Assembly (NCBI RefSeq): GCF_037975245.1
Contig: NC_092575.1
Span: 11,242,501-11,306,500 of the forward strand
DNA: 64,000 nucleotides
Origin: Apostichopus japonicus
Lineage: Eukaryota > Echinodermata > Holothuroidea > Aspidochirotida > Stichopodidae
Reading direction: 5' to 3'
Shown here: piece after piece, positions 12,062-24,592 of the stretch
Position numbering within the stretch: the stretch's first letter is position 1
Layout: each line of letters opens with the position of its first letter
The notes under the pieces: generated by a model
The model's input: the letters and a program-made list of their open reading frames with translations, nothing else
Database searches by the model: none
What the model was told of the DNA's origin: nothing
Position numbers and translations under genes: made by a program

Positions 12062-13393
12062 TCCACATACAAGGGCGGCGAAACCGGGGGGGCACAGGGG
12101 GCACGTGCCCCCCCCCACTTTCCTCCCTCAGGTTAAAAAAATGCCCTTTTTCTACATAAAAATTTTTAAATAAAAAAAAGTTTACAAAGCGAAACCCGAA
12201 TGAAATATTTTGGGAAGTTTTAAATGTTTAATACCATAGTCGTAGGAGCCCAATTTGATTTGGGGGGCTGTAACGACTTGCCCGAAAATATTCCCAATAT
12301 TCCCAAAATTTGTAGCGCGCTCCGCGCGCGCTCAACATGTAAATATGAATATCATATAGGCATGCGTCGGTTATTAGGCTACATCGCATTCCAATAACAT
12401 ACAACCATTTGTCGTGTTATTACCCTTCCATATTGGTTATGATGATAATAATATCAGTTTAACCATTGAAAAACACATAGCAAATTATTTTCTTTCAGTA
12501 GGTGCCCGAAAAATTCTCAGCATATTGCCCGAATTTTCAAAAAAGTTATTGGTTGGGGGCTGCAGCCCCCCCCCCCACCCCGGCTCCTACGCCTATGTTT
12601 ACTACCACAAGGCTTCTAACATTCTGGTGAGTGCCATTATGCATATTCAATTTGCCACAAAAATCCTAATGCATTTCCAAAAATGCATTGCTATATTACA
12701 TTGTGACTTTGTAATAAGCAGAAGCCATTTATAGCCTACTATGAATAATGAGTATAGTTTTAATATCCCATAACCTACCCCGTCCTTTCGTATTTTGACA
12801 TATTTCATTTGCTTTCATGCATGTATCGATCGCGTGTGCAGGGACTTGGACTTTATAATGATTTCACCTCATTTTGTCTCGAAAGAAAACTTGTTCCGTG
12901 TTTCCCAATTTGCACATTAGATATTGCAGTGCTAGTATGCATTGTTTCCTTGAGGGGGGCAGTGGCGGAGCGTCCATACAGTCAGGGGGGCGGATTTAAC
13001 TTTTTTATTGCGCTCTCATCTATCTATTGACATTTGTCACATTATTTGCAAATTAGCAAGGCCCGGAAAGGGCCATTTCCGGCGATCTAGGGAGTACCTT
13101 TACTCAAAAAATGTCTGTTCGCTCCGCGCCAACCTGTGGTGGCGCTCCGCTTAGATAGTGTCGAAAGCGCCCCTACAGACCATTCTCGCCCCCCTGACCA
13201 ATACCTCTAGCTCCGCCACTGGAGGGGAGGGGGGGTCGCGTTGATGGAGTGATGTGCATACACAAATAAAATAATACAATAACAGTTGGGTACTAAATAT
13301 CAGGCTGCATCAGTCCAATCGAATTTCTGCAAAGTGCCCTTCGACGTTGGTGCCCCCCAGATGAAAAGTGCTTCCGCCGCCCTTGTCCACATA
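12062..13393 (+). mobile_element. hAT-type non-autonomous DNA transposon A with 8-bp TSD
   Basis: The element runs 12070-13385. It starts 'caagggcggcga' and ends 'ttccgccgcccttg', near-perfect terminal inverted repeats. It is bordered by TCCACATA on both sides (12062-12069, 13386-13393). An 8-bp target duplication is typical of hAT elements; superfamily assignment is by this length. Inside are long G and C tracts and no transposase frame. A second small element is nested inside at 12959-13221. It shares most of its interior with element B at 13638-14717. Confidence 0.8.
12959..13221 (+). mobile_element. Small hAT-type element nested inside element A
   Basis: It starts CAGTGGCGGAGC and ends GCTCCGCCACTG, perfect 12-bp inverted termini. 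Flanks are GAGGGGGG and GAGGGGAG, an 8-bp duplication with one mismatch in low-complexity sequence. Element B lacks it at the matching place ('ccttgaggggtggggg'), so this is an insertion into A after the two diverged. Confidence 0.7.
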
Positions 13394-13620
13394 TGCTGAC
13401 TATGTGCTTCTATTATAATGTGTGTTTGGCTATATGCAGTGCATACGCCATAATATTACGGTCACCATGGCGACCTGAACTAATGGTTTGCTATATGATA
13501 CCACTTGCTTCTCTTGAACATGAAAAACGGACGACTGCTTTATATATACACTTAACCTTTCATTTTGGCTTCACAAAAGATGGCGCAATTGCTAACAAAC
13601 GTTCGAAAGATTTTGAATGA

Positions 13621-14248
13621 CACTTTCACGGTTCAACCAAGGGCGGCGGAACCGGGGGGGGGGGGCACAGGGGGCACGTGCCCCCCCCCCCCCCCCCCAC
13701 ACTTTTCCTCAGGTTAAAAATGTGCCCTTTTTCTACATAAAAATTTCAAAATAAAAAAAGAGTTTACAAAGCGAAACCCACGTCGAATGAAATATTTCGG
13801 GAAGTTTTAAATGTTAACTACCACAGGCGTAGAAGCCCAATTTATTGGGGGGGGGGGGGGCTGTAACGACTTGCCCGAAAAATATTACCAAAATTTAACA
13901 TCTTAATGTGCATATCATATAGGCATGCGTTGGTTATTACATCACTTTCACGGTTCAACCAAGGGCGGCGGAACCGGGGGGCACAGGGGGCACGTGCCCC
14001 CCCCCACACTTTTCCTCAGGTTAAAAATGTGCCCTTTTTCTACATAAAAATTTCAAAATAAAAAAAGAGTTTACAAAGCGAAACCCACGTCGAATGAAAT
14101 ATTTCGGGAAGTTTTAAATGTTAACTACCACAGGCGTAGAAGCCCAATTTATTGGGGGGGGGGGGGGGCTGTAACGACTTGCCCGAAAAATATTACCAAA
14201 ATTTAACATCTTAATGTGCATATCATATAGGCATGCGTTGGTTATTAC
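13621..14248 (+). repeat. 322-bp tandem duplication across the left end of element B
   Basis: Starting at 'cactttcacggttcaac', 13621-13942 is repeated at 13943-14248 nearly base for base. Differences are in the lengths of G and C runs. The repeat includes host flank, so it formed after insertion. Confidence 0.85.
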
Positions 14249-14725
14249 ATCGCATGCCAATAACATACAATCATTTGCCGTGTTATAACCCTTCCAAATT
14301 GGTTATAATTATTGGGAAAGTCGTTACAATAATAATGATCATAATAATATCACTTTAACCATTGAAAAAAACATAGAAAATTATTTTTCTTTCAGTATTT
14401 TGACATATTTCATTTGCTTTCATGCATGTATCGATCGCGTGTGTAGGGACTTGGACTTTATAATGATTTCACCTCATTTTGTCTTTTCCTTGTTTCCCAA
14501 TTTGCACATTAGATATTTTAGTGCTAGTATGCATTGTTTCCTTGAGGGGTGGGGGGGTAGCGATGATGGAGTGATGTGTATACGCAAATAAGATAATACA
14601 ATAACAGTTATAAAGGGTACTAAATATCAGGCTGCATCAGTCCAATCGAATTTCTGCAAAGTGCCCTTCGACGTGGTGCCCCCCCCCCCCAGATTAAAAG
14701 TGCTTCCGCCGCCCTTGGGTTCAAC
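13630..14725 (+). mobile_element. hAT-type DNA transposon B with 8-bp TSD
   Basis: The element runs 13638-14717 with termini CAAGGGCGGCGGAA and TTCCGCCGCCCTTG. It is flanked by GGTTCAAC on both sides (13630-13637, 14718-14725). The interior matches element A, minus A's nested insertion. A 322-bp head-to-tail duplication (13621-13942 and 13943-14248) copied the left flank, the target duplication and the 5' part of the element. No transposase is encoded. Confidence 0.82.
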
Positions 14726-14947
14726 AATATAATATTACCATGTGTGGACTGAAAGTCATGTTCTTTCGTATCACCGAGAGAATACCGTACATGATGTGTT
14801 TATGTTCATCCGAGTTATAATAGCAGGGAACGCCCTAAGTACAAGATGGAACAGTTAAATATGTTGTCATTTTATTGAGAAATTTAGAACAACAATAACC
14901 AATAGACCTTATACAGGTCCTCTTTGGTATGTATAGTAAAATCTTAC

Positions 14948-15000
14948 CTGGGTCTTTATTTTCAGGGTCATGTGAAGGCAGAAAGAAGCGACGCCGACAA
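14948..15000 (-). CDS. Alkaline ceramidase-like exon, first catalytic motif
   Basis: Minus-strand exon with acceptor 'ctttctttttgcag' and donor 'gtaagat', 53 bp. After two bases of a split codon it reads VGVASFCLHMTLKIKTQ. This matches the S-x-C-x-H-M-T-L motif of ACER3-type alkaline ceramidases, where the Ser and His belong to the zinc site; both are kept. The following exon should carry the conserved L-D-E-L-P-M region and was not found down to 9500. N-terminal exons were not found to the right, where an RTE element has inserted. Confidence 0.6.
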
Positions 15001-15117
15001 CTGCAAAAAGAAAGGTAGATTTGTAAGAAAAGGGTAAACAGAAACAAAGTAGGACCTGAATTAAAAAAAAAAAAAGTTTATGACAGAACAGAATATTAAT
15101 ATATATGTGAATATATA

Positions 15118-18100
15118 CGTGAGAGGTCAGGTCAGGAAAGGTCTCAGGAGAGATCTCCCTGCCACTGGTAACATGTAGCCCAGTGCCACCTGTCACATGG
15201 TCGAGCCCTCGGCGACTAATCCGAGGTCCCCACTCTTAGAGTGAGAGGAGAGAGAGGGGGGGGCTGGACCTCCTGTCAGAATCAAGATCAAAATCTGATT
15301 TAAGGGCTCCTTTAGATCGGACTGGAGTCCAAGGAGTCCATTCAGCCTCTACCAATTCACCTTGCCAGTGCGGTAGAGTAGGCAAATCCCTTCATCAATT
15401 ATGGAAACAAGTAAAAAAGGAGGCCGTAACGCCCATGGCCATAATGGGCCCAGCTCAACTAGGAGAGCTCGGAAACCGGGGAATGGTGATTCTTCTGGCA
15501 CAACGCCAACAGATGACGAGTTGGATTTAAATCCACATGGAAGATTCAGATCTGATGGAAGTATCAACACTAACCAAACCAACCTATTCATTTGCACATA
15601 CAATGTGAGAACACTGAGAACGGAAGATGACCTTGAAGCATTACTAGATGAAATTGTTAACATCAAATGGCACATTATCGGTCTTGCAGAAACAAGACGC
15701 CCAGGGAATCTTATCAAGACACCACAAGGGGGACATACACTATTCACAACATCAGCAACGAGCAGAAGTTGTAATGGAGTTGGTTTTCTGGTACATAAAG
15801 ACATTGCACAAAACATATCGGAGTATAAGGAAATCTCAGACAGAATAGCCACACTAAAACTTCAAATCAATAAGAAGCACACCTTAAGAGTGATACAGGT
15901 CTACGCACCAACATCAAGCCATGATGAAATTGAGGTTGAAGACTTCTACAACGATTTGGACCAAATCATGTCAACAGATACCTCATCTTTTACAATACTA
16001 ATGGGAGACTTCAATGCTAAGGTGGGCTTAAGAAGAAGCACAGATGAGAAGGGGATTGGAGCTTATGGAATAGGAGACAGAAATGAGAGAGGTGACAGAT
16101 TGATGGAGTTTGTAGCAAGTAGAGATTTGGTAATAGGTAACACACTCTTCAAAAAGCCGATTAACAACTACTGGACATGGGAGAGTCCAAATGGCAGAAC
16201 CCATAACCTTATTGATTTCATATTGTGTGACCACAGAAGACTATTGATGGATGTAGGAACTATACCTAAAGTGGACACAGGCAGCGACCATAGCTTTGTC
16301 AGAGCTAAAGTGAGGATCAATAAGAAGTTGGAAAGGATGCGTATGATCAAGAAAGGAAAGTCAAGATCCATAGACATAGAGTTGCTATCAAACAAGCAAG
16401 AACAATTCCAGCTTGAGCTCAATAACAAATTTGCTCCACTAAAAGACTTAGTTGAAGATCAGCCACTTAACCAAATATATGAACAAGTATCTACAATATT
16501 ATTGGAGGAAGCCGAAAAACTGGCAAAGAGACCAAAAACGGCAATCACAACAACAGACAAACAAAAGGAGGAGATCTGGAAATTGAATGAGAAAAGGAAA
16601 GAGCTAAGACCCTTCCGACAGCAGACAGTACATAATCAGATTGAATACACAGAGCTAAACAAAACAATCCGTAAGAAAAGACGTGAGCGGAAGAGGAAGA
16701 TTCGAACTAAGTTAGTACGAGAGACATTGGAGAATAATAAGGGACCCAAAATTATCAACAGAAAACTAGAGGGAGGCAGAAAGCTGCTATCATCAATGAA
16801 AGATAAGGATGGGACAGAGATTACTGACAAAACAAAGATAACTCAAGTCATAGAAGATTTCTACAGAGATCTATACAGCACTGACCAACCAGATTGGAGA
16901 CCGCTTGAAAATTGGTCAGAGAAAGCAGAGGATGTACCACCAATTCTCAAGGCAGAAGTGAGGAATGCAATAGATCAGATGAGAAAAGGTAAAGCACCAG
17001 GTGAAGACCATTTGACGGCAGACATCCTGAGACTAGGAGGAGAAGGAACTACCGAGATCCTAACAAAACTCTTTAACAAAATCATGGAACTAGAGGAGAT
17101 ACCAACCCAATGGAATGAAGCAAAAGTCATCATACTTTACAAAAAAGGGGATATGAAGGACATCAAGAATTATCGACCAATCAGTTTGCTGCCTCATCTG
17201 TACAAGATCTTCACCAGAGTCATTCTAGCCAGAGTGGAGAAGGATCTTGATGATAAACAACCACGAGAGCAGGCGGGGTTTCGATCAGGCTTCCGGACAT
17301 CAGACCACCTTCACACCTTAAGCCAAGTGATTGAGAAAGCTAAGGAATACCGGTTTAATCTTTGTCTGGGCTTCATAGATTATGAAAAAGCTTTTGATAG
17401 CCTCGACCACCAGTCCTTGCTTCATGCATTGGAAGACCAGATCACAGATAAGAAATACATTCGTCTGGTGAAAGCCATCTATAGAGACCCCAGTGCAAGA
17501 ATTCATCTGGATGGAGACAAAACCAACATCTTCAAAATTCTGAAAGGTGTGAGGCAGGGTGATCCAATCTCTCCTAAACTCTTTACAGCAGCCTTGGAAA
17601 ATGCCTTCAGGAATCTAGACTGGCAATCAAAAGGAATTGCAGTGGATGGTGAACACCTGACCCATCTGAGATTTGCTGATGACATACTTCTTCTAAGTCA
17701 CCAACCACAAGAGCTGCATACAATGATGCAAGAACTAGCCAGAGAAAGCAGAAAGGCAGGACTCAATATGAATATCAAAAAGACTAAAGTAATGATAGGT
17801 GACAGAATAAGAGGACATCAGATTACAGTACAGGGGATAGAGATAGAAGAGGTGGACAGTTACATCTACTTGGGCAAAAGGATCTCCCTCAACAATGAAA
17901 CACCAGGAGAGGTAAACAGAAGAATCCAACTAGCATGGGTCAAATTTGGTAAACTAAGCTTCATTTTCCGTGACCAGGACCTTCCAACATCACTGAAGAA
18001 ACAAGTTTTCAACCAGTGCATAATTCCTGTACTATCATATGGTGCGGAGACCTGGACAACAACAAAAAAACTGGAAAAGAAGTTGAGAGTGACAGAGAGG

Positions 18101-18445
18101 GCGATGGAAAGAATCATGATTGGAGTCACAAGGAGAGACAGAGTAACCAACCAAAACTTGAGAGAGAAAACCAATGTCCAAGACATCATAAAGGAAATCA
18201 AAGTCAAGAAATGGCGATGGGCCGGCCATTTGGCCAGGCAACATGATAACAGATGGACAAAGAAAATTACCATCTGGACCCCAAGAACTTGTGTCAGAAG
18301 GAGAGGCAGGCAGAGTAGAAGATGGACAGATGAACTCAGAGAATTTACAGGTGTTCTATGGCAAAGGAGAGCACAGGACAGATGGAAATGGAAAATCGAT
18401 GAAGAGGCCTTCCTCCTGCAGTGGAGTGAAATAGGCTAGAAAGAC
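15118..18445 (+). mobile_element. RTE-type non-LTR retrotransposon, near full length
   Basis: The element contains the single ORF at 15401-18439, about 280 bp of leader and almost no 3' UTR, as is usual for RTE elements. The string 'gtgaatatata' lies just outside both proposed ends (15107-15117 and 18446-18456), a possible 11-bp target duplication. It is AT-rich, so the exact ends are uncertain. It sits in or next to the ceramidase-like gene, opposite in orientation. Confidence 0.7.
15401..18439 (+). CDS. RTE-type LINE ORF2: endonuclease and reverse transcriptase
   Basis: An uninterrupted 1012-residue protein. Residues about 65-300 form an apurinic-type endonuclease: [27 protein letters not shown]-like and [11 protein letters not shown] motifs, then NLIDFILCD and GSDHSF. 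Residues about 520-790 form the reverse transcriptase: [52 protein letters not shown] and the catalytic FADDILLLS near 17670. The C-terminal part ([30 protein letters not shown]) is typical of RTE/BovB-like elements. It nicks target DNA and reverse transcribes the element RNA at the nick. Length and intact motifs suggest a recently active copy. The start is the first Met of the frame. Confidence 0.92.
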   Translation: METSKKGGRNAHGHNGPSSTRRARKPGNGDSSGTTPTDDELDLNPHGRFRSDGSINTNQTNLFICTYNVRTLRTEDDLEALLDEIVNIKWHIIGLAETRRPGNLIKTPQGGHTLFTTSATSRSCNGVGFLVHKDIAQNISEYKEISDRIATLKLQINKKHTLRVIQVYAPTSSHDEIEVEDFYNDLDQIMSTDTSSFTILMGDFNAKVGLRRSTDEKGIGAYGIGDRNERGDRLMEFVASRDLVIGNTLFKKPINNYWTWESPNGRTHNLIDFILCDHRRLLMDVGTIPKVDTGSDHSFVRAKVRINKKLERMRMIKKGKSRSIDIELLSNKQEQFQLELNNKFAPLKDLVEDQPLNQIYEQVSTILLEEAEKLAKRPKTAITTTDKQKEEIWKLNEKRKELRPFRQQTVHNQIEYTELNKTIRKKRRERKRKIRTKLVRETLENNKGPKIINRKLEGGRKLLSSMKDKDGTEITDKTKITQVIEDFYRDLYSTDQPDWRPLENWSEKAEDVPPILKAEVRNAIDQMRKGKAPGEDHLTADILRLGGEGTTEILTKLFNKIMELEEIPTQWNEAKVIILYKKGDMKDIKNYRPISLLPHLYKIFTRVILARVEKDLDDKQPREQAGFRSGFRTSDHLHTLSQVIEKAKEYRFNLCLGFIDYEKAFDSLDHQSLLHALEDQITDKKYIRLVKAIYRDPSARIHLDGDKTNIFKILKGVRQGDPISPKLFTAALENAFRNLDWQSKGIAVDGEHLTHLRFADDILLLSHQPQELHTMMQELARESRKAGLNMNIKKTKVMIGDRIRGHQITVQGIEIEEVDSYIYLGKRISLNNETPGEVNRRIQLAWVKFGKLSFIFRDQDLPTSLKKQVFNQCIIPVLSYGAETWTTTKKLEKKLRVTERAMERIMIGVTRRDRVTNQNLREKTNVQDIIKEIKVKKWRWAGHLARQHDNRWTKKITIWTPRTCVRRRGRQSRRWTDELREFTGVLWQRRAQDRWKWKIDEEAFLLQWSEIG

Positions 18446-18512
18446 GTGAATATATATTTGAATATATGAATATATATATTATGATGTGCGTGTGTATGTG
18501 CGTGTATGAGTG

Positions 18513-18660
<148 letters not shown>

Positions 18661-18699
18661 CATACACACATACACGCACCCACACACACACACACGCAC

Positions 18700-19320
18700 A
18701 CACGCCTGCAAGACTACGAAGGTTAAGTAAAAGGGAAAGTTGACAAAACAACTTTGGGCAAAATTAGGAACATGGAACATTCACTTTCGATACAGTTTTT
18801 CTTTCATACGGAAGATTAAAAGTACCATCAACATAAGAAAATCTTTGCCCCATAAGTTGACATTTTTCAGTAAATTGTTTAGATAACAAGATAATATCTT
18901 ATCAATAAACCGATAAATGTTGGATTGCTCAGTTGCATCAACTGACCAATTGAACATTTTCTGCAAAATGTTTAATTGACAACTTATCAGAAGTTGAGAC
19001 AAAGTTTTCTTATTTGATGGCACTTTTAAGCTTATGTATTTCCAGAATATTAGCATAAACATATGAAACCAGGAAGTGATAGTCTATTTCCTTCTATAAG
19101 AACTTCTATCACAACGATTCTGCCACATTGGAAGTCAGTTAGGACGAAACTGTCGAGAAGGCTGCCGTCAGATGATACCCTCTGTGTAAGTGTTTCAATG
19201 ATTGTATTTTATTCATATATTTTTGTTAACGTCTCGGGAACGACATGCTGTAAGTTACCGTATACATCTACTATGATATGTACTTGCTCTACTTCTATGT
19301 ATTGAACACGTTTGCTTCAG
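18700..19320 (+). repeat. Segmental duplicate SD1, copy 1 (others at 44120-44760 and 45640-46220)
   Basis: Sequence beginning 'gcctgcaagactacgaagg' and including 'ttgacatttttcagtaaat' and 'gtctcgggaacgacatgct' recurs at 44120-44760 and 45640-46220 with small indels. No protein or RNA gene was recognised in it. Confidence 0.85.
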
Positions 19321-19349
19321 GAAGTGAACAACTGAATCATATTTTTAGA

Positions 19350-20170
19350 TTAATTGTACAAGTTACGGTACTAGATTTTGGGTAACAATTAGCATTCAGG
19401 TCGGAGTGTATAACATTTTATCTGTGGATGGCAATGTTGCATCGAATGACACAGGTCTAGTACAGTTCGCAAATGCGTCATGTTCCCCGACGACTCGGTC
19501 GAGTTCGAGACCAGCCACAGTTACCGTAGTTTCATAACACAATTGTACATTTTTTCAACACACACACGCGTTATGATAGACTATATATAGTATATAAGTA
19601 AGTAAGTATAACTTTATTATATCCCAGATGGAAATTGCATGCTCTCATAATTGTACATATTTGGAAGAGTAAGAAAACAACATCTAAAAGGGTAAATTTA
19701 CAAGTAGAATAAAGGAAAGTTCAGAAATAAAAAGTTAACAAGTAAGATAGTTAATTGTCAAACATGAATATGCACAGCCCCAAGCCAAAACAGATATATA
19801 GAATGTGGAATAAAAGATGACTTGTGTCTGTATTTATATATATTAGTGAGAGAGGAAAAAATGGAAACGTCAAAAATGGAGTTGTCGGTGTAAGGGGTTG
19901 GGTGAGGCGCACGCCCCTTCCGAAATCCTCGATCCGTCACTGGCTACCCTGTGCATATTATAGGGATCAGCGCTGTAATTATGTCACTGTTCCTCTATCT
20001 CTTCCCGGTGTCTTGGCGTTTTCTTCTCCTACCTCCTTTTCTCTCTTTCTTCTTTCTTTTCCCTTCCTTCCTCTCATTCCTTCTCTTATTTTCCCCTCTA
20101 TTTTTTCCAGGCGCGTATCCAGTGGGGGTGTTGGGGCGTTGCTTTCTTCTCTTTTTTCCCCTCAATATCC
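19350..20170 (+). repeat. Unexpanded single copy of the spacer found in the 46-64 kb tandem units
   Basis: Position by position this matches the flanks of the (TAAG)n arrays at 46, 53 and 59 kb ('gttacggtactagattt', 'atcccagatggaaattgca'). Here the array is just three TAAG repeats (19595-19606). The right part carries a transposon-like end ('cctcgatccgtcactgg', about 19925-19943). The tandem units therefore come from a duplicate of this sequence. Confidence 0.85.
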
Positions 20171-20225
20171 CATTAATGACCATTTTTTCACCATTTCCCG
20201 AACAGTGCGAATTAGCGTTATAAAT

Positions 20226-21475
<1,250 letters not shown>

Positions 21476-21494
21476 GTGTGTGTGTGTGTGTGTA

Positions 21495-22000
21495 TTAGAT
21501 ATATATATTAGAACCCGGTCCTACCGCTTTATATGCGGACAGTTGTATGTCCAGAGGTTTGAAACCGGTAAGGAAGGTCGTATCTACATATATATTTTGC
21601 CTCCACGCTGTGTACAAAACCTGACAGTAAAAGTAAATAAAGACAAACATCAACTATTTTAGTGTAAGAGCACTTGTTTGCAGGATTCATGTATATCCCT
21701 CACACACAAGGCTCTACAACCCATCCAGGCAGTTTGCATTCCAGACAGACGGAATAGTCTATTATTTACTAGGTGTTGCTTTAACATGAAGAACTGTCTG
21801 AAAACTACGAATGCATATATATGATATTTCTTAGGTAAGCCACAGGGAGGGATTATAGCAGGATCGTAAACTTTTACCTATTGACCTTTCACTTTGCACC
21901 TATTGCGAACCTACTCATAGTTGAGATGTTGTGAGTCTTTATCAAACAGTAGGTTAGTCCAAGTTTTAATGCTTTTGGTTCTTTCACTCATGTTCTACAG
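21495..22000 (+). other. Region 5' of the Ig receptor signal-peptide exon
   Basis: About 500 bp. From about 21820 it duplicates 45290-45480. At 21549-21583 it holds a 35-bp stretch that recurs inverted at 33811-33845 with four mismatches. A splice acceptor ('tgttctacag') ends the region, so a 5' untranslated exon probably lies further upstream. No promoter element was recognised. Confidence 0.4.
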
Positions 22001-22079
22001 GATTACAACTTCCTTCAATTGTCCATGATGCAGGTCTGGAAACATCTATGGATAATCGTCACTATGTGCATTCTACACG
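22001..22079 (+). CDS. Ig receptor exon 1: signal peptide
   Basis: After a good acceptor the exon has 24 bases of leader and an ATG-ATG at 22025. It encodes MMQVWKHLWIIVTMCILH and ends in phase 1 at donor 'gtagga'. A basic residue followed by a hydrophobic core of about 12 residues is a typical cleavable signal peptide. Either Met could start; I use the first. Confidence 0.75.
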
Positions 22080-22674
22080 GTAGGACAAAAAGTCAAGTTC
22101 TTTGTTTTTGAATAGTAACAGTTTATGTAACCTGGAACTAATAGAGTTCAATAGGTTTCACCTTCACAATAAGTCTTTGGGATATACGTCTTATATGCCT
22201 TAAATCTTGGTGTTTGAGAAAACCATGACTTTTGTTTCGTAATTATTTCGGTTGAGACACGTATGTATTATTGCAATGTTAGTTTTTACATTTTATCGGT
22301 TAAATGAAGAAAAAATAATTATCCGTCAACGTTTGCTTCAAATCGAATTTTGTAAGCCACAATGCAATAGTTTATACAATTATTAGATTGGTCGTTTACA
22401 TTTCAGTAAAGGTTTAGTTTGGACCGGTGCAAGACATGACTGGTTATTAATTACTTAAGAAGTTTGTGAATGCATACCTCTTTCAGTTGCTCTGTTTTAT
22501 TACATGTTGAAATGTAGGTTTACTAAGGAAGGGACAAAATATCGTTGTTTATACAGAGAATATCGATTGCTATTTCTAAATAAAAATAAAACAAGACTGT
22601 TAGTAAACTGCTTATCCACTAAAGAGCCCGTGTAAGAGAATGTCTTCTTCATATTCTAAATGACTTGTCATTTA

Positions 22675-22718
22675 CCCTCTGAAGAAGATCCTGCTAGGAT
22701 CGAAGCGTCAGGCCAACT
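22675..22718 (+). ncRNA. Hammerhead-like relic in intron 1 of the Ig receptor
   Basis: It reads 'ccctctgaagaag', the hairpin GATCCTGCTAGGATC, then 'gaagcgtcagg'. The CUGAAGA core is intact but the GAAA box is GAAG. It is the same family as the relic at 7526-7575, including the nearby words for 'taaactgcttatccacta' (22602-22619), which appear inverted beside the other relic at 7605. Confidence 0.4.
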
Positions 22719-22807
22719 TACTATTACACATGCTATTTCTATCAAAAATAATCTATTTTGATGCGAAATACTATACTCTATTTTATTTCCCAACACAACC
22801 GTTTTAG

Positions 22808-22960
22808 GTACTAAAAGTGTTTTGACAGACTGTACAAGTCACCAAAATGCACGAATTGGCAGTAGTTGGAAAATTGACTGCAGGCTACAAGATTGGAGCG
22901 AAGTTAGATATTACCACGATAACCCAGTCGAAGGAAATTTACTAATTATGTCTAATCAAG
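22808..22960 (+). CDS. Ig receptor exon 2: first half of Ig-like region 1
   Basis: 153 bp, phase 1 in and out, acceptor 'ccgttttag' and donor 'gtaagcc'. It encodes a B-strand cysteine (GSSWKIDCRL) and an aromatic C strand (VRYYHD), the first half of an Ig fold. The second half is exon 3, nearly 12 kb away. Confidence 0.75.
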
Positions 22961-24383
22961 GTAAGCCTTCAATGTGTACGAGTGGGTTATTCCCACGAGT
23001 ATCCCATTAATACACAATTATATAGTAAATATACATTATTCGATACATTTTTACTTTTCAATTCAGCTTTCTTTCTTTTTGTATGATTGCTTTATGATGA
23101 TAGTGATAGTTTATGATGCCTAATAGGAGTTCATTAAATCTTTAAAAGTGTTTAACTTTACTTTTTATTATTTTTCAAGGAATAATTTATATCCCTTTGT
23201 ATTAATGTGTAGATAAAGGTAGAGGTAAAGGTAGAGGTAAAGGTAAATGGAAAGGCGTGGGTTGACACAAGTGAGAACAATCAAGAGACAAAATGAGTCA
23301 ATTTATAAATTGAAATATATAAAACTAGGCAGGCAGTTTAAAAAAAATTAAATTAAAATAAGGTTAAAAATGAATAACGTGATGTACATAGTTTGCTGTA
23401 CACACAATATATCACAGGTCATGTACAACGAGATCAATTGATCAACTCGTGTCGTACAATACGCTTACTCTTCAAAGGAAGGAAACGGCTGTTAACATAT
23501 AGTGATAAGCCACATAAGAACATCCGTGCAAAGGAAGTAATAATCCAAATATAAACTATCAGTAGCATCCCCCGTCCATATCCATATAATAGGTTTGTTC
23601 AGATATATTAGTAATAAAGTTTGTGATTGCCAATATACATGTTTTTGAAGGTCATATAAAGTAGAATCTTTACATCCGTTATATGAACTTGATATGACTT
23701 TTATATGGATTCCCGTCATATCTTCCACATCAAACTTGAGATAATTCGAATATGGGCCAGATATTAAATCCAACATATAAAAATATTAAAACATTTTTGG
23801 CCATACGTAATATAAAGTTTTATAAAAAGTTTAGTCCATATAAAGTTTCATAAAGTAAGCAAAGTAGAACCCTTATATACAGGGGCGTCAATCCGATTTG
23901 AAACGTGGGGGGGGGGGGACCGTAATCGATTTGAATAACCGGCCGTAAGTACTATCTAAGCGGAGCGCCACCATCGGTTGGCGCGCAACGTACCAAGAAA
24001 ATTTCAGATTTCAATACCTGCCAGATCGCTGGAGATGGCACTTGCCAGGCTGGATAGCAGCCATCTAGTTGCGTGATTTCGGGAGAAAATTGCAAATTCG
24101 TCACTCATTAAATCTGCAATAAAGTTCATGCGACCTTCATTTTTGGTGGATTATTTCTTTTATTAGTGACTCAAATTGACATGAACATTAGAAGCCAGTG
24201 AAAGTTGGCAAATGATGCGGTGAACTGGAAATCCAGCCCCATTTTGCCCTATGTTTCAGGATAGAATACCCCTCATGTGTTCGAACCCATGACAACTAAC
24301 ATCTGTGAATAAATTTACTTCGAAATGAGCACATTATATTGCACCAAGTCGGTCAAGGAATGACCCCAGGGCCTCAGATATAG
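22961..24383 (+). other. Intron 2, left part
   Basis: AT-rich intron with a short GGTAAA/GGTAGA purine tract (23215-23255). From 23880 it holds a degraded transposon-like piece ('caggggcgtcaatccgat', then a G run). Its 23940-23990 part matches 13080-13150, inside the small element nested in A, in inverse orientation. No exon was recognised. Confidence 0.45.
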
Positions 24384-24592
24384 GCCAATAGCAGGGGTGG
24401 GCAACCTTTTTGAATGAATGGGTCAAATTTTAGGAGTGAACGATTGACAGAGCCGCACCTAACCAACGACCTGCTGTTGATTTCAAACCTTTGATTCCGA
24501 GGACTTTCAAGCAATAGGTGTGTGTACTAATCTGTATTCACAAAAACATGTCAAGTCCAGTACAGTCCAGTTGATAATTAATGGTGATAATA

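Noticed and set aside
14770-14800. Minus-strand 'SDEHKHIMYG' as the missing L-D-E-L-P-M exon
   Set aside because: Spacing and residues do not fit the family and no splice acceptor is near.
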